Shown: in pieces, positions 15,356 through 23,733 of the stretch
Position numbering within the stretch: the stretch's first letter is position 1
How the letters are laid out: each line of letters starts with the position of its first letter
Source: Thalassobellus sediminis
GTDB taxonomy: Bacteria; Bacteroidota; Bacteroidia; Flavobacteriales; Flavobacteriaceae
Assembly (NCBI RefSeq): GCF_044386045.1
Contig: NZ_JBISCD010000040.1
Span: forward strand, 2,054,148 to 2,118,147
Length of the DNA: 64,000 nt
Direction of reading: 5' to 3'
Notes under the pieces: model-generated
The model's database searches: none
What the model saw: only the letters and a program-made list of their open reading frames with translations
What the model was told of the DNA's origin: nothing
Translations under genes and position numbers: made by a program

Positions 15356-17752
15356 TTAATAATTTAACTTTATTTGTAATATAAAATTTCTTCCTAAATC
15401 ATCAGCGAAATATCTTAATCTATTTAAGTATTCTCTATAGGAAGTATTTAATAAATTTGAGACGCTAAGTCCTAAATTTAATTTTGATTTTGATGATAAC
15501 GAAACAGTAACATCACTTCTAAAATGTAGCAGATGATATGCTGCTGGTGGTGTACTTATGTCTACCAAAACCATTTGTTGAGTTGATGCAATAAACGTTT
15601 CTAAATTATAATCTGGATAATTATTTTGTTTAAATACCCATTCACTTTCTAAATTAGCATTAAAATCTAACCACTTTTTATTACTATATGTTAAGGAATT
15701 AACGGTTTTAAATGCTGGCATGTCAATTAATGCTGTTTTATCTTTTACATTTCGCCCTTTAATAAAAGACGATTTGTTATTAATACTCCATTGTTTATTG
15801 AACTCATAATTAGCTGAAACATCAACTCCAAATATTAAAGCATTGGTTTGGGTATAATTCCAAACAGGAAAAGCTCCTCTAATAGTTTGTTCCGTTCCAA
15901 AAGGAATAATTTGAATAAAATCCTTAATATGGTTTACATACCCTTCAGCATTCAATATTAGTTTTGGTGAATGTAATTGATAGGAGCCTCCAAAACGATT
16001 TGAAGTTTCCTGTTTTATTCTTAAATCACCTAACTCAATTCTTGCTGCTGAATGATGCAACCCATCACTAAATAATTCTGATACATTTGGTGCTCTTTGA
16101 GATAACCCATAATTAAATAAAAGGCTTTGTTGTTCATCAATTTTATGAGATATCCCTGTAGATACCGATATATTATGAAAGTTATAAATAGGATTTGTCA
16201 AAATTTGATTCCCAACATTTTCGATAATAAAACCGCTAAAGTCTTGATTATAATTACGCTCTTCCCATCTACTATTTAAGTAAAACTTTTTAGCATCAAT
16301 TCTTTTAAAATCATACCTTACACCAAAATTTAAAACAGTATTATCACTCCATTTTAAGTTCGAAATAGCAAAAATACCAACATCATATTTGTCGTAATCT
16401 GGAATTAATCTTCTAATTCCAGTTTTCGGATTTGCAAAGTTATTTTGATAACTAGTATGAATACCAAAATTATAATTTGCTTTGTTGCTGGCATCTAACT
16501 TTAAATTAATTTTTAGAGCATGTGTTTTTAAATTCAAGTCTATTGCAGCTTTATTGTCATCTCCTCTTCGAACATCATATTCAAATCGTTGATTGTTTTG
16601 AAAGTCATATTGAATTTGTAAACGACCAAAACGTTTAAAGCGTTGGTAAAACTCTGTTTTTAAAACTTGATGTGTAACATCCTGTCGAGGCGAATTAATG
16701 TCATAACTAAAATCATCTATAACATTCGGTTCTCCGCTGTTTATAGCCTCAACTAAATCATTAATACTCCCAATATGGGCTGCTCTTAAAATACCTATTT
16801 CATTATTTAAGTAGCTATAGTTAATATTAAAACCTTTTTCAAAAGTTTTATATCCAGCATTTAGGTTAAAACCTAGAGCATTCAATCCCGTATTGGTTAA
16901 ATTATAATCAGGTGTATTAAAATCGCCAAAGCGTTTTTTCGACATTTGAGCATTAACAAACCATCCTTTTTTCCAAGATTTAGTTAAAGTAGATGCTATA
17001 TTAAAACCTCTGCCATTTGTTTGTCCACTCAAAATTGTTTTTCCGTATAGTGAGTCTTTCAAACTAATAGCTTGTGGTTTTAAAACAATTACTCCGCCAA
17101 TAGCATCACCGCTATAAGCAAGAGCGTTTGCTCCTTTTATAACATTTATACTTCCAGCAGAATTTAAATCTACATTAGGAGCGTGTTCTATACCCCATTC
17201 TTGATCTTGTAAAAGCACACCATTAGAAATCACAGAAATTCTACTACTATGTAAACCATTAATAATTGGCTTAACAATAGTGTTTCCTGTATTAATTGAC
17301 GAAACACCACTTACTTGCTTTAAAGCATCACCTAGACTATAAGCACTAAAGCGTTCGAAATCATCAATACTTAAATGAGTTTCTTGAGCCGTTTTAGTCA
17401 ATTTTATAGGAGCATTGCTTAATAGTTTCACTTCATGAAGTTCTTCAATATGATGCTCCATATTAATCTCCTTATAAGTGTCTCCATTCATATCAATTTC
17501 CACGCGTTTGTTTTCACATCCGATATGAGAAATTGCTAGAACCAATTTTCCTTCACACAGGTTTTTAATGGTGAATTTACCATTAATATCTGCTGTTGTG
17601 TATTTGTTAAGCGATTCGATATGAACAGTTGCACCTGACATAGGAGTTCCATCATGAAAATCTTTTATTTCACCAAAGAAAGTATGCGTGCAGTTTTGAC
17701 TATAAGATATACCGAAAAAGCATAATCCTACAATCAATAAATAATGTTTCAT
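15356..17752 (-). CDS. TonB-dependent outer-membrane receptor
   Basis: 798 residues. A signal peptide (to about 18) is followed by a carboxypeptidase-regulatory-like beta domain (about 23-100; DFHDGTPMSGATVHIESLNKY), a plug domain (about 115-225; SLGDALKQVSGVSSINTG, GIEHAPNVDLNSAGSINVIKGANALAYSGDAIGGVI) and a long beta-barrel ending in an aromatic strand (FILQIKLNY). It imports a ligand through the outer membrane using TonB energy. The gene upstream encodes a His-rich small protein, which suggests a metal such as zinc or copper or a metal complex, but this is inference. It is the middle gene of an operon with the lipoprotein gene. Confidence 0.88.
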   Translation of the reverse strand: MKHYLLIVGLCFFGISYSQNCTHTFFGEIKDFHDGTPMSGATVHIESLNKYTTADINGKFTIKNLCEGKLVLAISHIGCENKRVEIDMNGDTYKEINMEHHIEELHEVKLLSNAPIKLTKTAQETHLSIDDFERFSAYSLGDALKQVSGVSSINTGNTIVKPIINGLHSSRISVISNGVLLQDQEWGIEHAPNVDLNSAGSINVIKGANALAYSGDAIGGVIVLKPQAISLKDSLYGKTILSGQTNGRGFNIASTLTKSWKKGWFVNAQMSKKRFGDFNTPDYNLTNTGLNALGFNLNAGYKTFEKGFNINYSYLNNEIGILRAAHIGSINDLVEAINSGEPNVIDDFSYDINSPRQDVTHQVLKTEFYQRFKRFGRLQIQYDFQNNQRFEYDVRRGDDNKAAIDLNLKTHALKINLKLDASNKANYNFGIHTSYQNNFANPKTGIRRLIPDYDKYDVGIFAISNLKWSDNTVLNFGVRYDFKRIDAKKFYLNSRWEERNYNQDFSGFIIENVGNQILTNPIYNFHNISVSTGISHKIDEQQSLLFNYGLSQRAPNVSELFSDGLHHSAARIELGDLRIKQETSNRFGGSYQLHSPKLILNAEGYVNHIKDFIQIIPFGTEQTIRGAFPVWNYTQTNALIFGVDVSANYEFNKQWSINNKSSFIKGRNVKDKTALIDMPAFKTVNSLTYSNKKWLDFNANLESEWVFKQNNYPDYNLETFIASTQQMVLVDISTPPAAYHLLHFRSDVTVSLSSKSKLNLGLSVSNLLNTSYREYLNRLRYFADDLGRNFILQIKLNY

Positions 17753-17788
17753 TGTATTGCGTTTTTAGTTTAAAAATAAGGTGATTGA

Positions 17789-18130
17789 TTAAACTAAAAC
17801 AGCAGGAGGACCTCTTAAAGAATAAGATAAAGGCTGATGATTATTAAGGAATTTGTATGTTAAAATGTATATTTTGTAATGAGGTGCTTTACAAATAAAG
17901 GTTTCGTATTTTAATGATGGAATATAATTCTTATTTAATTGGAATTTATAAAACTCACAATCTAAATCTATTTCATGTAAATGTGTTGATTTTTCTCCTT
18001 TACAGACATCATGTTTATGGTGATGGTGTGAAAAAACATGAGAAAACTTAATAACAGAAGGAACTAATAATGTAGCAACCAAACTTAGGGTTACTATTTT
18101 AAATACGATATGTTCCTTTATAGTTTGCAT
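17789..18130 (-). CDS. His-rich small secreted or membrane protein
   Basis: 113 residues. An N-terminal hydrophobic helix (IVTLSLVATLLVPSVIKFSHVF) precedes a metal-binding-like cluster HHHHKHDVC followed by HLHEIDLDC, giving many His and two Cys within about 25 residues. The C-terminus ends SLRGPPAVLV, a motif seen in small proteins encoded in front of Bacteroidota TonB receptors. It is likely periplasmic or membrane anchored, binding a transition metal. It lies 36 bp upstream of the TonB receptor on the same strand, so it is probably the first gene of the uptake operon. No name can be given. Confidence 0.7.
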   Translation of the reverse strand: MQTIKEHIVFKIVTLSLVATLLVPSVIKFSHVFSHHHHKHDVCKGEKSTHLHEIDLDCEFYKFQLNKNYIPSLKYETFICKAPHYKIYILTYKFLNNHQPLSYSLRGPPAVLV

Positions 18131-18136
18131 TAATAA

Positions 18137-18439
18137 TTAATCAACAAAACGTTTTAAGCCTATTCTACGAAGCATTTTCTTTTCAAAATTCCAGAAAAAT
18201 TTATGTTGACCAAAAAGCCAACCAAAGCCAACTAGCATTATTTGATACATAATGAATAAAAGTACTATACGCAAAACCCAATACCCAAATGTTGTATATG
18301 TTTCAGGTGAAATGTTTAAGTATGCTAAAATAGGTTTTCCAATTAAAGAGGCTGTAGATCCAGTGATAGCAAATACTATTAAAATGACAATGATTTGCCA
18401 ATTATGTTCAATACCCCAACGTTCCTTTAATTTTTCCAC
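18137..18439 (-). CDS. DUF6787-like membrane protein
   Basis: 100 residues from a GTG start (18437-18439). The upstream TTG at 18460 would lie before the predicted transcription start, so GTG is preferred; it gives the family-like start MEKLKERWGIEHNWQ. Two or three membrane helices follow (IIVILIVFAITGSTASLIG, YWVLRIVLLFIMYQIMLVGFGWLFG), then HKFFWNFEKKMLRRIG. The function is unknown; the family is common in flavobacteria. It lies 6 bp before the His-rich gene, so the two may be co-transcribed. Confidence 0.75.
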   Translation of the reverse strand: MEKLKERWGIEHNWQIIVILIVFAITGSTASLIGKPILAYLNISPETYTTFGYWVLRIVLLFIMYQIMLVGFGWLFGQHKFFWNFEKKMLRRIGLKRFVD

Positions 18440-18457
18440 ACAAATAAATTTATTATG

Positions 18458-18465
18458 CAAAAATA
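18458..18465 (-). promoter_or_regulatory. Bacteroidota -7 box for the DUF6787 gene
   Basis: TATTTTTG on the minus strand matches TAnnTTTG. Its position decides the start codon of the following gene (GTG at 18439 rather than TTG at 18460). Confidence 0.55.
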
Positions 18466-18477
18466 GTTAAAAGACTT

Positions 18478-18915
18478 CTAAATTCTAGGAATAAAAGGAC
18501 CTAATCTTTGTTTGTAAGTTAATTGAAAATAGATAAAGTAATTATAGAGTTTGTAATTTACTTCGTAGCCGTAATCTATACCTTGTTGATAATCAATTTG
18601 CATTTCATATAGGTTAGGAGCAAATCGCATAGGTTGTGTCACTCTATTATTCCATTCTAATACATATAAATAATTTCTGTTTTCTAAAAATTGTTGCGAA
18701 TAAAAGCCTTCAGGTCTAGCTCTACTATTCAGCCAAAAATTAAAACCTGGTTCTATAATAATAATTTGATATTCTAACTCATCATTAGTAATGCTTACAG
18801 TGTCGCTAAGCTTAATGTTTTCTAATGTTTCATTTTTATTTTGAGTTGTTTGTTTTGTTGTATTACAACTAAAAATAAAGAGACTAATTAATAATAAAGA
18901 TGCTAGTGTTTTCAT
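18478..18915 (-). CDS. DUF6146-type lipoprotein
   Basis: 145 residues with a lipobox (LLISLFIFSC, Cys 17). The mature part has aromatic-rich segments (PGFNFWLNSRARPEGFYSQQFLENRN, YLYVLEWNNRVTQP) and ends in KQRLGPFIPRI, a pattern of the DUF6146 family of flavobacterial lipoproteins. The function is unknown; it is probably in the cell envelope. It lies just upstream of the DUF6787 gene on the same strand but the latter appears to have its own promoter. Confidence 0.75.
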   Translation of the reverse strand: MKTLASLLLISLFIFSCNTTKQTTQNKNETLENIKLSDTVSITNDELEYQIIIIEPGFNFWLNSRARPEGFYSQQFLENRNYLYVLEWNNRVTQPMRFAPNLYEMQIDYQQGIDYGYEVNYKLYNYFIYFQLTYKQRLGPFIPRI

Positions 18916-19094
18916 ATCTAAATATTTTAATATTATAAAACAAAGCTATTAGTTACTTATGTATTGTGAAACAAGCAATGAGTGAATACTACCTTTTAAT
19001 TAGTAAAGTGACTTTGAATATGTATTAATATAGAAATTAATATAAATCTACGAAAATCATTCTTTAAATAATTGTATTTTATTGTTTTAAAACA

Positions 19095-19122
19095 AAAAGC
19101 CAAACAGTTACGTTTGGCTTTT
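19095..19122 (-). terminator. Terminator of the DUF937 gene
   Basis: AAAAGCCAAAC and GTTTGGCTTTT form a perfect 11-bp stem 27 bp after the DUF937 stop, with a T-rich continuation on the minus strand. The rest of the 233-bp gap 18916-19148 shows no other feature. Confidence 0.85.
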
Positions 19123-19148
19123 CTATATATATTTAAAAACAGGAATTA

Positions 19149-19784
19149 TTATTTACCAAAAAGACCACCTAGTAAACCTCCAAGCCCTCCTTTGCTTTTG
19201 TTACCTCCTAAAAGCATTCCAGCAACATCATCAACAACGCTACCATCACCATCTGCATCAAGAATAGATTCTAAGAAGCTTTGTTCTTGTTGAGCAGAGT
19301 TCCCGCCTAATAAACCACCTAATAAATCGCCAATACCATTAGAAGAACTTACATTTTGTTGTTGTTTTTGTTTTCCTAAAACACCCATTAAAATTGGAGC
19401 TGCAACTTTTAATATGTTAGCTACCGAGCTAGCATCTAAACCAGATTTTTCTCCAATTACTTTTTGAACGCCTTGTTGTTTAGCTCCTAGTACGTGTCCT
19501 AATATTTTTTCTCCATCAGTTTTTACATCATCATCAACGCCGCCACTAAATAACCCACCAAGATTATCTAAAATGCTTCCATCGTGTTTTCCGTTTAAAG
19601 CTCCTAATAATCCTTCGGCACCTTGAGGTGTTGAGGCATTACGTTGCATAGCTTTCATTAATACGGGTAAAGCCATCGTTAAAACGCTACTTGTTTTGTT
19701 TGTATCGTTTCCTGTTGAACCAGCTACTCCATCAATAATTGTTTTTCCTAAGTCGCTGCCTAATAAGTCTAAAATTCCTGACAT
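19149..19784 (-). CDS. DUF937 domain protein
   Basis: 211 residues, Gly- and Leu-rich. It contains the DUF937 pattern: MSGILDLLGSDLGKTII at the N-terminus, VLTMALPVLMKAMQRNAS, then ILGHVLGAKQQGVQKVI and APILMGVLGKQKQQQ. The C-terminus has GIGDLLGGLLGG, a DADGDGSVVDDV segment resembling a calcium-binding or dockerin-like loop, and a GGLGGLLGGLFGK tail. No signal peptide. The function is unknown. It is downstream of serA, separated by a terminator hairpin. Confidence 0.82.
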   Translation of the reverse strand: MSGILDLLGSDLGKTIIDGVAGSTGNDTNKTSSVLTMALPVLMKAMQRNASTPQGAEGLLGALNGKHDGSILDNLGGLFSGGVDDDVKTDGEKILGHVLGAKQQGVQKVIGEKSGLDASSVANILKVAAPILMGVLGKQKQQQNVSSSNGIGDLLGGLLGGNSAQQEQSFLESILDADGDGSVVDDVAGMLLGGNKSKGGLGGLLGGLFGK

Positions 19785-19844
19785 AATTGTTTTGTTTTTA
19801 TTTTAAAAAGATTTGTAAATAATGAGATTTCAATGTACAAAAAA

Positions 19845-19867
19845 AGTCCCAACTATTAGTTAGGACT
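19845..19867 (-). terminator. Terminator of the serC-serA unit
   Basis: AGTCC...GGACT with inner AACTA/TAGTT pairs forms a hairpin that on the minus strand is followed by a run of seven T, 37 bp after the serA stop. Confidence 0.8.
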
Positions 19868-19903
19868 CAATTAAATTGATTAGGTCACAATTTTATATCT
19901 TAT

Positions 19904-20854
19904 TTACTTTAAGATGCTTATAATTTGTTCTGCTAATTCTGTACCAATTCTGTCTTGTGCTTCGTTAGTTGCAGCACCAGTATGTGGTGTTAATGATAAT
20001 GCCGAATTCATTAATAATTGCATTTCTGGCTTAGGTTCTTTTTCAAAAACATCTAAAGCAGCTCTTGCAACTTTACCACTTTCTATAGCTTTTACTAATG
20101 CTACTTCGTTAAGTACACCACCACGTGCTGCATTAGCAATAATAACACCATCTTTCATCATATTAAATTCTGCTTCATCAATAACATACTCTTTTTGAGC
20201 AGGAACGTGTAGTGTAATAAAATCGGCTTGTTTTAAAACATCTTCTTTAGAAATGGTTTCAATATCAAAGTTTACAGTCTGACCATCAAAAAAGTCTAAC
20301 TCTAAATTTGCTTTTTCTAAAAACGGATCGAAAGCAATTACTTTCATTCCAGCACCTAAAGCAACTTTAGCAGTAGCTTGTCCAATACGACCAAAACCTA
20401 AAACACCTAAAGTTTTCCCTTTAAGCTCAGTTCCTTTTGCATACGCTTTCTTTAAGCCTTTAAAGTTACTATCTCCTTCAAGAGGCATATCTCTATTCGA
20501 GTTATGTAAAAAACGAGCTAAACCAAATAAATGTCCAAATACTAATTCGGCAACTGAGTGCGAAGAAGCAGCAGGCGTATTAATTACAGAAAGTCCTTTT
20601 TCTCTTGCGTATTCTACATCGATATTATCCATACCAACACCACCACGACCAATAATTTTAATGCTTGGACAAGCATCAATAAGGTCTTGACGTACTGTTG
20701 TAGCACTACGTACAAGTAAAACAGTAATGTTGTTTTCGTTTATGTAGTTTATTAATTGTTCTTGAGCTACTGTAGTTGTGATAACTTCGAAACCACCTTT
20801 TTCTAAGGCATCGATACCACTTTGTGAAATACCATCGTTTGCTAATACTTTCAT
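19904..20854 (-). CDS. serA: D-3-phosphoglycerate dehydrogenase
   Basis: 316 residues, the short form without a C-terminal ACT domain. The NAD-binding motif is GFGRIGQATAKVALGAG (about 155-170) with the following Asp in AFDP. The catalytic Arg region NAARGGVLNEVAL and the His in LTPHTGAATNEA are present. It oxidises 3-phosphoglycerate to phosphohydroxypyruvate, the first step of serine synthesis. It lies 100 bp after serC on the same strand, so the two pathway genes are probably co-expressed. Confidence 0.93.
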   Translation of the reverse strand: MKVLANDGISQSGIDALEKGGFEVITTTVAQEQLINYINENNITVLLVRSATTVRQDLIDACPSIKIIGRGGVGMDNIDVEYAREKGLSVINTPAASSHSVAELVFGHLFGLARFLHNSNRDMPLEGDSNFKGLKKAYAKGTELKGKTLGVLGFGRIGQATAKVALGAGMKVIAFDPFLEKANLELDFFDGQTVNFDIETISKEDVLKQADFITLHVPAQKEYVIDEAEFNMMKDGVIIANAARGGVLNEVALVKAIESGKVARAALDVFEKEPKPEMQLLMNSALSLTPHTGAATNEAQDRIGTELAEQIISILK

Positions 20855-20954
20855 TTTATGACTTTTTTATTTCCGCGTAAGCGAAAACTTTAATAATTTA
20901 TTTTATTTGTTTGAGTAAGCAATTGCAAATAGCGACTGATTACTGCAAAACCTT

Positions 20955-22019
20955 TTAAGCTTTACTTTCTAATTCGCTCATTACTTCTACAAGCGCTTTT
21001 ACGCTATCAAGAGGTAATGCATTGTACATAGATGCTCTATAACCACCTACGCTTCTGTGTCCGTTAACACCACTTATACCAGCTTCTTTAAGCATGGTTT
21101 CAAATGTTTCTTTTAGATTTTCATTCACTAAATTGAAGGTTGCATTCATGTTTGAACGATCTTCTTTAGCAGCAAACCCTTTGAATAATGGATTTAAGTC
21201 TATTTCAGAATACATTACAGTTGCTTTCTTTTCATTTTCTTTTTCAATAGCAGCAATACCACCAAGACCTTTTAACCACTCAAGAGTTAACATAGATGTG
21301 TAAACAGCAAATACAGGAGGTGTATTAAACATGCTTCCTGCACCAATATGTTTTTTGTAATCCATGATAGATGGAATGTTTCTAGATACTTTACCTAAAA
21401 TGTCTTCTTTAATTACAACTAACGTTGTACCTGCTGGGCCCATATTTTTTTGAGCACCTGCATAAATTAAATCGAATTGTGTAAAATCTAACTGACGTGA
21501 AAAAATATCACTACTCATATCACAAACCGTTGGAATATCACATTTTGGAAACGATTTCATTTGCGTTCCAAAAATAGTATTGTTTGTTGTGAAGTGAAAA
21601 TAATCATAATCTGAAGGAATATCATATCCTTTAGGAATATAGTTAAAGTTAGCATCTTTAGAAGAAGCAACTTCGTAAATATCGTCTAAAATTTTAGCTT
21701 CGTTTATTGCTTTCTGACTCCATGCACCTGTGTTTAAGTAACCTGCTCTTTTTTCTAAAAGATTCATAGCAACCATTAAAAACTGAGTGCTCGCACCTCC
21801 TTGTAAAAATAAAGCTTTGTATCCTTTTCCTTCTAAACCAAGTAGCTCTAAAACTAAAGCTCTTGCTTTTTCCATAATATCAACAAAATCTTTGCTTCTG
21901 TGTGATATTTCAATTAAAGATAACCCCGAATCATTATAATCAATTATAGATTGAGAAGCTTTTAATAAAACTTCTGGATGTAAAATACTTGGTCCTGCAC
22001 TAAAGTTATGTTTTTTCAT
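20955..22019 (-). CDS. serC: Phosphoserine aminotransferase
   Basis: 354 residues, class V aminotransferase. It starts KKHNFSAGPSILHPEVL, typical of SerC. The PLP lysine is in YAGAQKNMGPAGTT (about residue 190), and QGGAST is the phosphate-binding turn. It converts phosphohydroxypyruvate and glutamate to phosphoserine. It precedes serA and follows an acyl-CoA reductase gene, an arrangement that is conserved in flavobacteria. Confidence 0.95.
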   Translation of the reverse strand: MKKHNFSAGPSILHPEVLLKASQSIIDYNDSGLSLIEISHRSKDFVDIMEKARALVLELLGLEGKGYKALFLQGGASTQFLMVAMNLLEKRAGYLNTGAWSQKAINEAKILDDIYEVASSKDANFNYIPKGYDIPSDYDYFHFTTNNTIFGTQMKSFPKCDIPTVCDMSSDIFSRQLDFTQFDLIYAGAQKNMGPAGTTLVVIKEDILGKVSRNIPSIMDYKKHIGAGSMFNTPPVFAVYTSMLTLEWLKGLGGIAAIEKENEKKATVMYSEIDLNPLFKGFAAKEDRSNMNATFNLVNENLKETFETMLKEAGISGVNGHRSVGGYRASMYNALPLDSVKALVEVMSELESKA

Positions 22020-22096
22020 TTTATGTAGTAAAATTTAAAGATGCAAAGTTGCTAATTAATTGGGTATTTTATGCTATAAAATCAATAATTTTTTTG

Positions 22097-23155
22097 TCAA
22101 ATTGCTAACAAAAATTCAATAGAATCTACACTATCCGCATAATCCCAAAGTTGAGGTTTTTGCGTTGCGCCAAATGTAATTTCATTTTTAGTAAAATCTT
22201 TAGAAACTATACACTGAATTTTATTTTCATCTAGCTTTAGTTTTTTCTTTAAATGCTCTACATCTTCGTAAAATTCATAAAATAAAGTAGCTATCGGCGA
22301 AGCGTAACTTTTATCTTCTTTAATCATAAAAAAACCATTTTCAAGCATATCGAATTCGCTCATTAAATACACGGCTTTATTATAATCGTAGTTATTAGCA
22401 TATTTAGCTTTTTCGACAATAGGGTGCCAATGGTAGATTGCTTCAAAAAAAGCATCGAATTTATAGCCTTTAGGCACATATAATTTAGATACATTCCTGC
22501 AACCTAAACCATAGTATCTAAAAATATCTTCCGAAAGGTTTTTTAAATCTTCAGTCGTTTCGTTACCTGTTAAAACAGCTACAGAATTCCTATTATTTCT
22601 AATTATAGATGGTTTTCCTTTAAAATAGTACTCAAAATAACGTGCAGTATTATCGCTACCCGTAGCAATAACAGCATCAAAGTTTTCAATTTTAGCTTCA
22701 GTAAAGGTTATTCGTCCTTTAAATTTAGGAGCAACATATTCTAAATATTTAGCTAAATAGGGTAGTAGGTGTTTATCGTTTGACGATTGTTTAACTAATA
22801 CTTTATGACCAGAGATTAAAACAGATAAAAAATCATGAAACCCAACCAAAGGAATGTTTCCTGCCATTATAATGGCAACTTGTTTAGGTTCAGTCGTATT
22901 AATGTTATATGGTGCTAGCCATTTATTTAAATTGGCTTGTGTTAAAAGCTCTGTCCAGCCTTTAATAGAAAACAGAATGTTTTCTTTAGTGAACCAACCA
23001 TTGTATTCTTGAGCTAGTTTTAATTGATGTTTAAAACCGTCGAAGAATAAGTCGTTATGTTCAATATTATCTGCTTTTTGAATAACTTCATTAGAAAATT
23101 GCTTTAAAAATTCTCCTAATTTTACAAAAGCATCAATTCTTTCTTGTAATTGCAT
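22097..23155 (-). CDS. Acyl-CoA reductase (LuxC-like)
   Basis: 352 residues from the ATG at 23153-23155. A further ATG at 23197 lies upstream of the predicted transcription start and would add MAKITPKPFITKLR, so it is less likely. The protein matches the LuxC/acyl-CoA reductase aldehyde-dehydrogenase-like fold: AIIMAGNIPLVGFHDFLSVLISGHKVLVKQSSND, ATGSDNTARYFEYYF, and GLGCRNVSKLYVP with the putative catalytic Cys. LuxC relatives reduce acyl-CoA to aldehyde; the substrate in flavobacteria is not known. It is divergent from a ferredoxin gene that may supply electrons, which is inference. Confidence 0.82.
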   Translation of the reverse strand: MQLQERIDAFVKLGEFLKQFSNEVIQKADNIEHNDLFFDGFKHQLKLAQEYNGWFTKENILFSIKGWTELLTQANLNKWLAPYNINTTEPKQVAIIMAGNIPLVGFHDFLSVLISGHKVLVKQSSNDKHLLPYLAKYLEYVAPKFKGRITFTEAKIENFDAVIATGSDNTARYFEYYFKGKPSIIRNNRNSVAVLTGNETTEDLKNLSEDIFRYYGLGCRNVSKLYVPKGYKFDAFFEAIYHWHPIVEKAKYANNYDYNKAVYLMSEFDMLENGFFMIKEDKSYASPIATLFYEFYEDVEHLKKKLKLDENKIQCIVSKDFTKNEITFGATQKPQLWDYADSVDSIEFLLAI

Positions 23156-23162
23156 TCTTAAT

Positions 23163-23193
23163 TTGGTTATGAATGGTTTTGGCGTTATTTTTG
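23163..23193 (+). promoter_or_regulatory. Ferredoxin promoter
   Basis: TTG (23163-23165), 20 nt, then TATTTTTG (23186-23193): a full Bacteroidota consensus, 29 bp before the ferredoxin ATG. Confidence 0.75.
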
Positions 23194-23199
23194 CCACTG

Positions 23200-23207
23200 C
23201 AAAGTTA
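23200..23207 (-). promoter_or_regulatory. -7 box of the acyl-CoA reductase gene
   Basis: TAACTTTG on the minus strand matches TAnnTTTG. With this box the transcript starts near 23195, so the reductase starts at the ATG of 23155. The box lies just beside the divergent ferredoxin promoter, so the two may interfere. Confidence 0.55.
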
Positions 23208-23222
23208 GAAAAAGAAAACGCT

Positions 23223-23576
23223 ATGGCAATTATAATAACAGACGAATGTATAAATTGTGGTGCTTGTGAACCTGAGTGCCCAAATACAGCAATATATGAA
23301 GGTGCCGATGATTGGCGCTATAAAGACGGAACAAGCTTAACAGGTAAAGTGGTTTTAACTAATGGTACAGAGGTTGATGCAGAAGAACCTCAAGAACCAG
23401 TAAGTGATGAACTTTACTATATTGTACCAGATAAATGTACAGAATGTAAAGGGTTTCATGATGAACCTCAATGTGCAGCAGTTTGCCCTGTTGATTGTTG
23501 TGTGCCTGATGAAGATGTTGTAGAAACAGAAGAAGAGCTTTTAGCAAAGCAACGTTTTATGCATCCAGAAGACTAA
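23223..23576 (+). CDS. 4Fe-4S dicluster ferredoxin
   Basis: 117 residues from the ATG at 23223, which lies 29 bp after a consensus promoter. Two cluster motifs are visible: CINCGACEPECP at about 8-19 and CTECKGFHDEPQCAAVCP at about 72-89. The second motif has the longer insertion typical of the Allochromatium-type 2[4Fe-4S] ferredoxins. An acidic linker separates them. It is a cytosolic electron carrier. It is divergent from the acyl-CoA reductase gene; a terminator hairpin follows. Confidence 0.92.
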   Translation: MAIIITDECINCGACEPECPNTAIYEGADDWRYKDGTSLTGKVVLTNGTEVDAEEPQEPVSDELYYIVPDKCTECKGFHDEPQCAAVCPVDCCVPDEDVVETEEELLAKQRFMHPED

Positions 23577-23609
23577 CAATTGGTAATTTACAATTGAAAA
23601 TTTATAATT

Positions 23610-23640
23610 AATCCTGAGCTTTAAGCTTGGGATTTTTTTT
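23610..23640 (+). terminator. Terminator of the ferredoxin gene
   Basis: AATCC..GAGCTT pairs with AAGCTT..GGATT and is followed by eight T. Confidence 0.85.
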
Positions 23641-23733
23641 GATTAAAAATGAAATTGATTGAAGCGAATACTTTTATTGGATGCGAAAAATAAATTAACT
23701 TAGCTCGCTAAGACTATTTAATTTAGAGAAATT

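Noticed and set aside
23156..23197. Longer acyl-CoA reductase start at 23197
   Set aside because: The ATG would sit at the predicted transcription start and its extra residues are not typical of the family; 23155 is preferred.
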